Shown one piece after another: positions 50,704 to 59,678 of a DNA stretch of 64,000 nucleotides. The notes under the pieces are model-generated. The model searched no databases, was not told the DNA's origin, and was given only the letters and a program-made list of their open reading frames with translations. The translations under genes and the position numbers were made by a program. Numbering within the stretch: the first letter of the stretch is position 1; each line of letters begins with the position of its first letter. The DNA is from Sequoia sempervirens (Eukaryota; Streptophyta; Pinopsida; Cupressales; Cupressaceae): NCBI GenBank assembly GCA_007258455.2, contig VDFB02252616.1, positions 125,349,625 through 125,413,624 of the forward strand. Direction: 5' to 3'.

Positions 50704-51525
50704 TCAACCAACAACCTCTCCTTCGAGGAATTGAAGGTTATTATACATTTTTACCATAGGAACAATAAAATTAGAGGCTTTGAAAGGAACTCCATGAAAA
50801 CGAAGCTCTCTAAATGGTATATAAAACTCTAGTTCAAAATCTTTTAGATGAGGCTGCTCCCATAGCTCTCTTACTCGCTTGACAAATCCTTGAAACTCTA
50901 TATTGATTTTATTTTTCTTGTCCCTTTCTTGTTGTTCTTCCTCAATTTCATCAAGATCATACATTGACCTTCTTTCCCCTCCTAAAGTTTGGACCACATC
51001 AATTACCTCCACATAAAACTCGACATCCTTGGTCTTCTTGGTTCCCATGCTATGATATGGTTATGCAAATGAAAATGAAGCAAAGTAATCATCTCCTTGT
51101 CCGCTGGATGGAAGAATGCATGCTTAATTTTTTGATACATGATATCAGCTCTCTTCTACTCTCATGGTTGAATATCAAAATCCAATATGGTGGGCCTCCA
51201 TAGTTCTAGTCATCTTTCTTCCTCTTCCACCAAATGTTGCCTTGATCCACACATCTGCCAACCTAATTAGCTTTGTTTTTGAAAGATCAAGTTTCTCCTG
51301 AGTCACCAATGTAGCTCTCTCTACCTTTTCAGACTCTTTCATTGCTACAAATCATGTCTAGGATTTATTCATCTGTACCACATGGTTGTTGTGCTTTGAA
51401 TCCTTGCATCTAAAGGAAATTTCCTTAACATAAATACTACTAGGGAATTTCAATGTTTCCATTATAGTTGGAATTAAAGTCATTACCTGCAACATTGAAA
51501 ATTATCCTTATATAAGAATTCCCTC
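50704..51525 (-). pseudogene. SPT16: SPT16 (FACT subunit) fragment, copy B
   Basis: SPT16 is the large subunit of the FACT histone chaperone, acting on nucleosomes in transcription and replication. Reading leftward, the piece starts near PTIMETLKFPSSIYVKEISF (51500). It passes through SFRCKDSKHNNHVVQ, ESEKVERATLVTQEKL, FGGRGRKM, IKHAFFHPADKEMITLLHFH and TKKTKDVEFYVEVIDVVQTL (51048 down). It then continues RDKKNKINIEFQGFVKRVRE, LEFYIPFRELRFHGVPFKAS and FIVPM before leaving homology at about 50750. This corresponds to the middle (Rtt106-like PH) domain region of plant SPT16. Stops near 51350 and 51165, and a one-base frame change at about 51050, disable it. Copies A and C lie next to it in the same orientation. 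The assignment is from memory of the SPT16 sequence, but the match is long and specific. Confidence 0.88.
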
Positions 51526-52096
51526 CATCTTGTTGGCTTGTAACACTCTTGATGGTGGCTACATGAAGAGTGATTCTGATTCCTCTTCTACATCAGAAGG
51601 TTCATATCGTTGATCTGACTCTTCTGAATTATTAGAATCAAAATCACTAGCTTCCATATTCAAAAATTCCCAACCAATATCTTCAATAAATTTATTTGGA
51701 TCATCAGTAATAGTCTTCAAAATTGGCCACTAGTGCAAGTTCATTCTACTTTCATAATACTTTATAACCATGGAGTGTAGCCATTCCTTGATGCCATTAA
51801 GTGAAGATTGAGGAATGGCGTCAATGCGGAGTACACCCCGCTTGAATTCTTTGAAAACAATAGCCATATCAAATTCCTTTTGCCCAAGTCCTACTCTCTC
51901 AAGGTTAACAATCTCAATCTCACTAATAGCGATTACTAAGAAAGGTAGTTCCACCAACTCTACCAAACAATTTACCATAGGAACAATAAAAGCAAAGGCT
52001 TTGAAAGGAACTCCATGAAAACCAAGCTCTCTAAATGGTATATCAAACTCTAGTTCAAAATATTTTAGATGAGGCTGCTCCCATAGCTCTCTTACT

Positions 52097-53138
52097 CAGG
52101 GAAAACTTTAGTGGCGAATCTTCACCAATTGGTGAATAATTGAAATCGAGACCTCTAGAAATGGCGAATAGTACAAGCTAAAAAGGATGCAGAATCGCCA
52201 GGTTTTTACAAAAAAAATAAAAATTATCTCGATTAATTTGCCTATGCATTATTCTTTAAACGACACATCATTGGAATTGATTTGCCAGTAGTTTATAGTC
52301 TAATTACGTATATTAATTATATTCGCTAGTAATATTATATTCCTACCATTAATTTTGGGGCAATATCACCACTAATAATAAATTACCATTTCATTTGAGT
52401 GATATTTTAGCCTTGAATAGGGATTTTATTTATTGCCATCGATTAGCTTTTTAATCGGATGGTTGTAGGTTGATTCTGTGAGTTTATATGCACGTGCATT
52501 TTAAAAGGCTTGTTGAGGCCCGAAATTTGTTTTGGGCCATAGGATTAGATTTAATTGTGTGTTTATATGCATGTGCATTTTAAAAGGCTTGTTGAGGCCC
52601 GAAATTTGTATTGGGCCATAGGATTAGATTTAATTGTGTGGCCCAAAACAAATTTTGGGCCTCAACAAGCCTTTTAAAAGGCACATGCATATAAACTCAC
52701 GGAATCAACCTCCAGCCATCTGATTAAAAAGCTAATCGATGGTCATAATTTCACTTTTCATGTAGTCTTTTTTTTAAAGGGAGAATTGTAAAAAATGCTT
52801 AATCCATGTGTGCTCCAATGCATTTTCAATAGTGAATTTATGCTTGGTGGCGAGGGGCTCTACCCCTCGACCCTGCCTATATCGCCGACCAACTATGCAA
52901 ATTTTTAAAGGATAGATTCACCATTGTAATTAATCTTTTTAGTGATTATTCACTAAGATTCACCATTGTGATTATTATTTTTTCCAATTATTCATTAAGA
53001 TTCGCCAGGATTTTATATTTTTTTTAATAATGTGCTATAGATTCACCAAGAAAATTAATAATTTTTTTCAAATAAAAGGAAAGATTCACCATGATTTTAC
53101 ACCTTCGCTAAGGGGGGGGTTTCTTAAAGTTATCCATG
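52097..53138 (+). mobile_element. Non-autonomous hAT element (1042 bp) in SPT16 copy A
   Basis: It is flanked by a perfect 8-bp duplication CTCTTACT (52089-52096 and 53139-53146), the target length typical of hAT. The ends are CAGGGAAAACTTTAGTGG and, reverse-complemented, CATGGATAACTTTAAG, sharing 13 of the first 15 bases. Removing it and one CTCTTACT restores the SPT16 sequence seen at 50866-50885. Repeated GATTCACCA or GATTCGCCA words lie near both ends, concentrated at 52914-53090. There is no transposase frame. The left end is shared with the larger hAT element at 26902, a candidate source family. A long inverted repeat lies at 52436-52742. Confidence 0.93.
52436..52742. repeat. Long foldback with 105-bp arms inside the hAT element
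   Basis: The arms 52436-52540 and 52639-52742 are reverse complements with about 92 percent identity (both contain CCATCGATTAGCTTTTTAAT in one sense). The spacer holds a further direct copy of the inner arm half (TTTATATGCATGTGCATTTT, then AAAGGCTTGTTGAGGCCCGA). RNA from it would form a long double-stranded stem. Confidence 0.92.
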
Positions 53139-53768
53139 CTCTTACTTGCTTGACAAATCCTTGAAACTCTGTATTGATTTTATTTTTCCTATCCCTCTCT
53201 TGTTGTTCCTCAATTTCATCAAGATCATACATTGACCTTCTTGCCCCTCCTAGATTTTGGACCACATCCATTACCTCCACATAAAACTCGACATCCTTGG
53301 TCTTCTTGGTTCCCATGCCTTGATATGGTTATGAAAATGAAAATGAAGCAAAGTAATCATGTCCTTCTCCGCTAGTTGGAAGAATGCATGCTTAATTTTT
53401 TGATACATGATATCAGCTCTCTCTTCTACTCTCATGGTTGAATACCGAAATCTAGTATGGTGGGCCTCTAGATTTCCAGTCATCTTTCTTCCTCTTCCAC
53501 CAAATGTTGGCTCGATCCGCTCGTCTGCTAGCCTAATTGACTTTGTTTTTGAAAGCTGAAGTTTCTCCTAAGTCACCAGTGTAGCTCTCTCTGCCTTTTC
53601 AGACTCTTTCATTGCTACAGATCGTCTCTGGGATTTAAAAATTTGTACCACATGATTGATGTGCTTTGAATCCTTGCATCTAAAGGAAATTTTCTCAACA
53701 TAAATACTGCTAGGGAATTTCAATGTTTCCATTGTAGTTGGTATTAAAGTCGGTACCTTCAACATTGA

Positions 53769-55151
53769 AAATTATCCTTATATAAGAATTCCCTCCATGT
53801 TGTTGGCTTGTAACACTCTTCAAAAATTGGCCACCAGTTCAAGTTCATTCTGCTTTCATAATACTTTATATCCATGGAGTTCAGCCATTCCTTGATGCCA
53901 TCAAGTGAAGATTGAGGAATGCAGTCAATGCAAAGTACATCCCACTTGAAGTATTTGAAAATAATAGCCATATCAAATTCCTTTTTCCCAATTCATAGTC
54001 TCTCAAGGTTAACAATCTCAATCTCACTAATAACTTGATTACTAAGAAAGGTAATTCCACCAACTCTATCAAACAGTTTACTGTAGGAACAATAAAAGCA
54101 GAGGCTTTGAAAGGAACCCCATGAAAACTAAGATCTCGGTGCTGTCATAATAGTGGTTTACAATTTCTGAGAGGAACGAATTTTAGCTGAAATCACATAT
54201 TTTTAGAAAATATAATGATTTAAGCCTTAAAAATATCCATTTTAAGGATTCCAATTGAAGAGGGTTTGATCAAATCACCTTAGATCAAACCCCCTTGGAT
54301 AGAACCTCACTAGTTTTAAACCATACCTATAAATGCGTCTCCTTTACACCTATCAAAATGTTGATAAAAATCACTTTTGATTTAGATTTTGGGGATCAAA
54401 TGAATTCATTAAAATTTATTTCAAATGATTATGGTATTCCTCAGAACAAGCTATCCAATGAATATAATTTTAATATGTTTTGGTTTTGTTATGTATTTGT
54501 TTTTAAGTTTTATTAAACATAGGTTTTCATCGAAAATGAATTTCTTTGTTCTTCACATGTGGAAAAATAGAAGATTATCAAAAAAAAAAATTGAAAATAT
54601 GAGTGCACCAGACATTGAAGTCCTTGATCCAACAAAAAAAATTAAATTAAATCTTGACATATACAAAAAAAGTTACGTGTTATATGGTCGCGCTGTGTCT
54701 GAATTGTAATTCGTTTGACTTTGAAACTTGATTAAGGAAAAAATATTCAATAAAAAGCTATCTAACCAAGTGGATGCACTAGATATCAGAGTTACAAATC
54801 TAAATTTGAAAGAATTATAATTTTATCCTTCATGGAAAAAAAGTAATGCATTATACGGTGTGCGTCACTTTTTAAAAATGTTGTTTTCTAAAAAAAATCA
54901 ATTTTCGTGGGAGATGGAAAAAGAAGTGCAATTTGATTCCAAAAATTTTGAAAAAAATATTTTTAGAATCTACAGACAAAATTTGATGAGACTCTAGTTT
55001 GCACCATCTTCAAATTCCTCACAGTTTAGCCGTTATAGGTGCCCGAATGTGAAGATTTAGTTAAAAATAATAATTTCAGTGTCCAGTTTAGCCAAAAATT
55101 GTAAACCACTATTATGGGATCACCCATCTCTAAATGGTATATCAAAATCTT
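53769..55151 (-). pseudogene. SPT16: SPT16 fragment, copy C, split by a TIR element
   Basis: Leftward from 55151, a few codons (FDIPFR) precede the TIR element at 54138-55125. After it come FHGVPFKASAFIVPTVNCLI, ELVELPFLVI, then after a frame change MAIIFKYFKWDVLCIDCIPQ, IKEWLNSMDIKYYESRMNLN and WWPIFEE (53971-53820). About 190 bp present in copy A (the segment before the acidic tail, 51543-51713) is deleted here. The junction lies within CTT/CTTCAAAA microhomology at about 53820. This is the 5'-most and most eroded of the three tandem pieces, and it is missing everything upstream of RELGFHG. Confidence 0.85.
54138..55125 (-). mobile_element. Non-autonomous TIR element, copy 2 (988 bp)
   Basis: This is the same family as 9818-10786, in the opposite orientation. 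Its right end, reverse-complemented, is GGGTGATCCCATAATAGTGG, nearly the left end of copy 1. The left end is GGTGCTGTCATAATAGTGG. The flanks are ATCTC on both sides (54133-54137 and 55126-55130), a 5-bp duplication. Excision restores the SPT16 reading seen in copy A. The two copies align over their whole length (for example AATTTGAAGATG with GCAAACTAGAGT, and TTTGATCAAA near the other end). The open frames inside (54295-54709) show no recognised domain. Confidence 0.88.
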
Positions 55152-55164
55152 AGACCTCATTCTT

Positions 55165-55430
55165 TCACATTTACAACCATATTCAAAGATTTTCCTTCAA
55201 AAGGCTACAAATTCAAATATTGACAATTTTGTAGCAAGAATGCATTTTTTTCCACATTTGACCACCGAGACTCAAAAACTCACCCTAATACACCTTAAAT
55301 GGTCTTGATTGACCTTATTTAGAATAAATAAACACAAAATTCCTTAATATAATCTATTGACCACCTATCAACCTTCAAAAAGTGAAATTTTGCAACTAGG
55401 AGACTAGGTGCTCCTACACCAAAATTACAT
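55165..55430. repeat. Dispersed repeat, left copy (partner 61255-61490)
   Basis: It shares GGTCTTGATTGACCTTATT and AGGTGCTCCTACACCA with 61255-61490 in the same order and orientation, at about 75-80 percent identity by eye. It contains the palindromic core TAGGTGCTCCTA. Confidence 0.75.
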
Positions 55431-55863
55431 TGTGTTCGAGCCTTCAAGAGGCTTTAAATAGCCTTTAAAAATGATTCTACATCTTTCCAATCATGCCTAA
55501 CTATTTTTTTTGTAACTAACATGAATTATTAATTTATAAATCAATTGTGGATGTAATATGACCTTATTCAATTAACAAAACTCAAAACACAAAACTAACT
55601 TAAAAGACTTCCATGAACCAAATTTTCTCAATAACCTTGGTGCCCTACACCAAATTTCAATATTTTAGTAAATTTCATTACAAGTAAATCTCATTACAAT
55701 TCCTTAGGTACTTTGTTCTCATAGATATTTTGCAATGTCACTCATACATTCAAGATTCTCTTATAATGTCTACATCATAGGTTCTCATTTAGAAGTTAAC
55801 TTCAAATGAGTAACTTGAGATTCCCTCACAAATCTTCACACACTCTTTTATAATGGCTTCAAA

Positions 55864-56146
55864 TCAGAATTGAGATTTGTCAAGATCATCAAAATAAGGA
55901 TGTTGCATTGCTTTTTTGGCTGAGATTCTCTTCGATGGCTAAAAAGTCAACATTTTCTGCAAGGAGAGACCAATCAATTTTTACTAGTTTAGTTACAAAT
56001 ATGCAAAGTAAAAGAATAAAAAGAAACAACTCATCCAAAATGGAAATGAAATTAAAATAGATGGAAGGCACTTACAGATAGGGATGGTAGTCTCTCAACT
56101 TAGTCACTCCTAGTCATGTACATCTTCACTGGGAGTTCCAAGATAC
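55864..56146 (-). pseudogene. CDKB1-type cyclin-dependent kinase, last two exons
   Basis: B1-type CDKs are plant-specific G2/M kinases. The last exon (55956-55864) follows a good acceptor (CTCCTTGCAG). It encodes KML, a stop, then [20 protein letters not shown] and KSQF, ending at the natural stop. The DKSQF terminus is the one I remember for CDKB1. The previous exon (about 56146-56076, followed by donor GTAAGTG) reads LGTPSEDV and, after a one-base slip, GVTKLRDYHPY. These form the LGTP...GVTKLRD segment of the kinase C-lobe. Splice sites are kept, so this is a DNA-level copy, not a retrocopy. The stop and the slip disable it. The rest of the kinase is absent. Confidence 0.82.
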
Positions 56147-56304
56147 CTATTGCACACATCACCTCTCACGAATAGAATATCTCAAAATTTGAGATGCTCT
56201 TATAATGTCTACATCATAGGTGCTCATGATAAGGCTAACTTCAAATGAACAACTTGAAATTCCCTCACCAAGCTTCACACACACTTTTGTAATGGATTAT
56301 TTAA

Positions 56305-56397
56305 TCATAATTGAGATTTTTCAAGATCATCAAAATAGGGATGTTGCATTGCTTTTCTGCCTGAGATTCTCTTGGATGGCTCATAAATCTGCATTTT
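56305..56397 (-). pseudogene. Second copy of the CDKB1-type last exon
   Basis: This is a 93-bp exon of the same length as the one at 55864-55956. It reads [20 protein letters not shown] then [10 protein letters not shown] and a stop. It is preceded by CCCCTTGTAG as acceptor. The 3' flank and the upstream intron are also duplicated, so the repeat unit (about 55769-56010 and 56199-56455) includes intron, exon and 3' untranslated sequence about 440 bp apart. No stop lies within this exon. Confidence 0.82.
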
Positions 56398-56536
56398 CTA
56401 CAAGGGGACACCAATCAATGTTTATCGGGTTACTTATAGATACGCAAAGTAAAATAAGATGATAGAATTGGCATCAAACAAATCAACGTGGATACAAATA
56501 TAAATTAATAAGAACCATTGTTCATATACTTACAAA

Positions 56537-59500
56537 TTAATCCAATGAACCATTTGGGTCTGCTCTACTCTTTATTGTGTCAAGTATTACCTCATGGTTA
56601 GAATGACAAACCTTCCACAAGGTCTTTTTCAAAGGTCTACCCCCATATTTGGTCAAACGAACATTGGATGCCACAACAAGGTTTGAGTAATGAAGAATCT
56701 TACGATACATGTCAAATTCTTGAAACAACCAATGTTTAACACTCTTATGTGGGTACCTTCTAAGCAACATTCCAATAACAACAATTGAGCCTATAGGGTA
56801 TTCGATATTTTCTCCATCTATAACTGGGCCTTCCAATTTCTTTTTGGCCTCAGCACGACACAAGTAATAGTCTATTCCCTCTTTGTTCTCTTCATCTGCA
56901 ATAATTGCATACGCATGCCCTACATTGATATGTGTGGCATATCTCTTGAAATTAGTCAACATTACGAATATAGTACAAAGTAAGATAACAATATGGAATT
57001 TCAAAAACTAAGCAAGTAGATATATTACTTGGTTGAACTAGATCTAATACATGGTCAAAGTCGACCGATGATTCCATATGTATTAGTTCCAATTCCATCA
57101 GAGGGTGATACGTGTGAAGTGGGCTAAGATAACTTGTCAACCATTTGTCAACCCACTCCCCTGACTCACATTCATTCCAGGCTTGCATTGTACATGAAGA
57201 ACAAAAGCATGTCATCTTATGTGTATCGATACTCCATGAACCTGCATTTGAGCTAAGAAAAGAGTGTAGCTCACTCAATCCTATTAGTGTACAACAATCC
57301 TCATATGGTGCAATGCTAGTATCATCCATCAACCAAAAAAATGTATGAACTGAAGATGTACCTTCATTACCAGGAACCATCGAAGCATTACACCACTTGA
57401 CGATTGATCTTGCATCTATCAACTTTGCACTGTCTTTATACTTTAACTCTTCTCGTGCTAATGCTCTTTTCATGCATTATCTTGCACCATCATGCTCCCC
57501 CTTTCCATGCCCGACCTCACAAAAGTTCCACATATGTTGAACACCTATAGTGAGATGCATCCTGCACAACTAGTAGAACATGCACACATTCTTGAACTAT
57601 ACTGCACAGCTATCCGAACATATTATATGTTGATCGTATGTTATGCCCCTCTAAGCCAAATCACTGTAGAAAATCTGGAAGCAACCTTGCACGAACTCTA
57701 GAGAATGTGTGTGATCATCACTAATATAAAAGTGATACTCCCTCAATACCTTCATTTGGTCCTCTGTACTATCAGCTGCATGAATGAATGTTATGTGCAC
57801 AAATATCAAAACCTATGTGGAGTTTTAATACTGTGACTACACCTCACACTGTGGTTGTAGAGTGTAGTTCTCTGCAAAGTCAACCACTGATACTATGCTG
57901 CCAACTGGAAAGGTTTACTTGCATAGCTTGAATTGTGTGTCCATCCATCGGGCTCTATGGGTATGCCTTGCATACTCATACACTAGATTCTCATGAAACA
58001 TGGACATAAACTAATATACTAGAGTCTTCTCAATAACCAAATTACACCTTTTTGCTTCAGACCCATCTTTTGTAGTATATGCCACTGTTTTATACTTCCC
58101 AAACTCTACTAGTTTTTGTCCCACCTCATCTGTGCTTTCCATATGTTGACATACTGGCATTCATTGCAAGCCACTACAATGCTTGCATGAATCATCCAAG
58201 CATGTTGTCCTATAGAATATTTGGACGTCCTCTATTTCACATAAAAAATTTTATAAGAATTCTCTTGAAGATCTTGGTGGGGCTTCTATGCCACAATCCT
58301 ACAAAACATCGTTAGTATGCAAATCTAAACATATAGAACGATAAACATCATAATGGTTAGAGAATTCAATATGTAGTCTACAACAGCAAGTAGTGTGTGT
58401 GTTATTTACTTTGACATAAAAAGGTTTAAGCATTTCAAAAAATATCTGACAAATACTAATTTGAGGATAATCATTTTGAAATTTATGAAAAATTTGGGTT
58501 TGAGTTGTATCCAAAAAATGCTTTGGATGTGGCTCATGATTTCGACTACCGATTCTCCTTCTTACGATATCCCTTTGATTTGGAGATGGCCTTGTATTAT
58601 TCTTCCAATACTCTTCAATTAGTGTTCTCAATGCTTCAACAACTTTCTTATCTTTATGTGGCAGTCTCCCCAAGAATTCCCATAATTCATTTGAATCGGT
58701 GCGCTCAATTCTTTGTTTCCTTTGAATGGCTTTTGATAAAGTTTTTCTACTAATTCCCATTTGTTCACTTGTCTTTTTAATGAGACGAGATCTCTTTGTT
58801 TGATAGCTTACCAAAGTCGATGTAATGATACATCGGGTGAAATTACTATCCTTTGAGCGTGAGGTCTTACCCACACTCTCATAGGCATCCATTAGATTCT
58901 TCACAATAGTGTTTTCATTTGATGCATTCGATGTTCTCAACCCAAGAGTCTTTATGATGTTTCTGTACTTTAAACCCCGCATCATTTGAACAAATAGTTG
59001 ACATATTGTGGTCTCATTTAGCCTTTCAGAGAATATTTTCCAAATCTTATCAGCATATCTTCTACAAGTGCATTCAGGAATCTTACCTTCCACGTGTTGG
59101 AAAATATCCTCATCAATATTAATCAAAAACTTTGGCTTTCTACACAAAATTCTAGGTGGTGTTCTCCTAGGTACATACATCTCAACATTAGCAATTTCAT
59201 CAATATATAATTGAGATGGGATAGATTGTGTACCTTCGATCGAGGGTAGAGTAGAAGACATACCTTGATCTTCACATGGGGATGATTGCATACCTTCTTC
59301 GTCAAATCCGGGTGATGATGTAATCTCAACTTGAGATGAGATGGGTGGTGTCCAATCATATTCACTTGTGGTAGATGGTGTCCCTCCATATTCACTTGTC
59401 CTTAATGGTGTTCCTTCGTATTCACTTGCAGTAGAGGGTATGTCTCCAACTACAGTATCTGCATCTGTCCTAGTACGACTCTTTTGCATTTGTTCCCTTT

Positions 59501-59678
59501 GTGCTGCCAATTTCTTTTCTCTTTTTGATGGTTGAGGTTCCTCTTCAATTTGCTTGTTTTCATCAATCGTTTCCAATTTATTCTTTTCACAATATGTTGC
59601 CACCCATTCTCTCAATTTTTCTTTGAAGGTTTCATACTCTTCATCTGTTAGTTTCTTCCTTGTTTGTTTCTTTAGCAT
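56537..59678 (-). pseudogene. DDE-like transposase gene of uncertain superfamily, stop-only decay
   Basis: From ATG at 59678 one frame runs unbroken for 459 codons. It is charged at first, then Ser/Thr-rich, then has a helix-turn-helix-like part (SEQMGISRKTLSKAIQRK) and a Cys/His cluster (TCCCRLH). The same frame continues to about 57030 with about twelve stops and no shift. This part holds VVDFAENY (about 57880), CSDSC..(stop)FKN (about 57610) and GHGKGEHDGA (about 57495), which I read as a DDE-type catalytic core (D, D, then an HGKG..DGA block). The region after 57473 (KRALAREELKYKDSAKLIDA) belongs to it. The last part (56944-56537: YAIIADEENKEGIDYYLCRA, YPIGSIVVIGM) resembles a BAH-like tail and is in another frame. 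Either a small intron or an indel near 56945-57030 separates them; a GTAATA donor and TTCAAG acceptor exist, but their phases do not match exactly. Similar proteins occur as uncharacterised multicopy families, from memory. Confidence 0.7.

Larger units (their letters stand above)
51526..53768 (-). pseudogene. SPT16: SPT16 fragment, copy A, split by a hAT element
   Basis: The upstream half is 53768-53139 (KISFRCKDSKHINHVVQIFK, ESEKAERATLVT, IKHAFFQLAEKDMITLLHFH, RDRKNKINTEFQGFVKQVRA). It is interrupted by a 1042-bp hAT insertion at 52097-53138. The downstream half, 52096-51540, continues with FHGVPFKAFAFIVPMVNCLV, ELPFLVIAISEIEIVNLERV, GLGQKEFDMAIVFKEFKRGV, IKEWLHSMVIKYYESRMNLH, WEFLNMEASDFDSNNSEESD and the start of the acidic tail. 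This is the longest copy and covers the middle domain to the acidic C-terminal region. One stop lies after MNLH and a frame change at about 53320. It joins copies C and B through the same junction text (GAATTCCCTCCAT), as expected for tandem duplication. Confidence 0.9.

Noticed and set aside
57144..57348. Forward-strand open frames over the DDE-like gene
   Set aside because: They mirror the reverse-strand coding sequence and have no features of their own.
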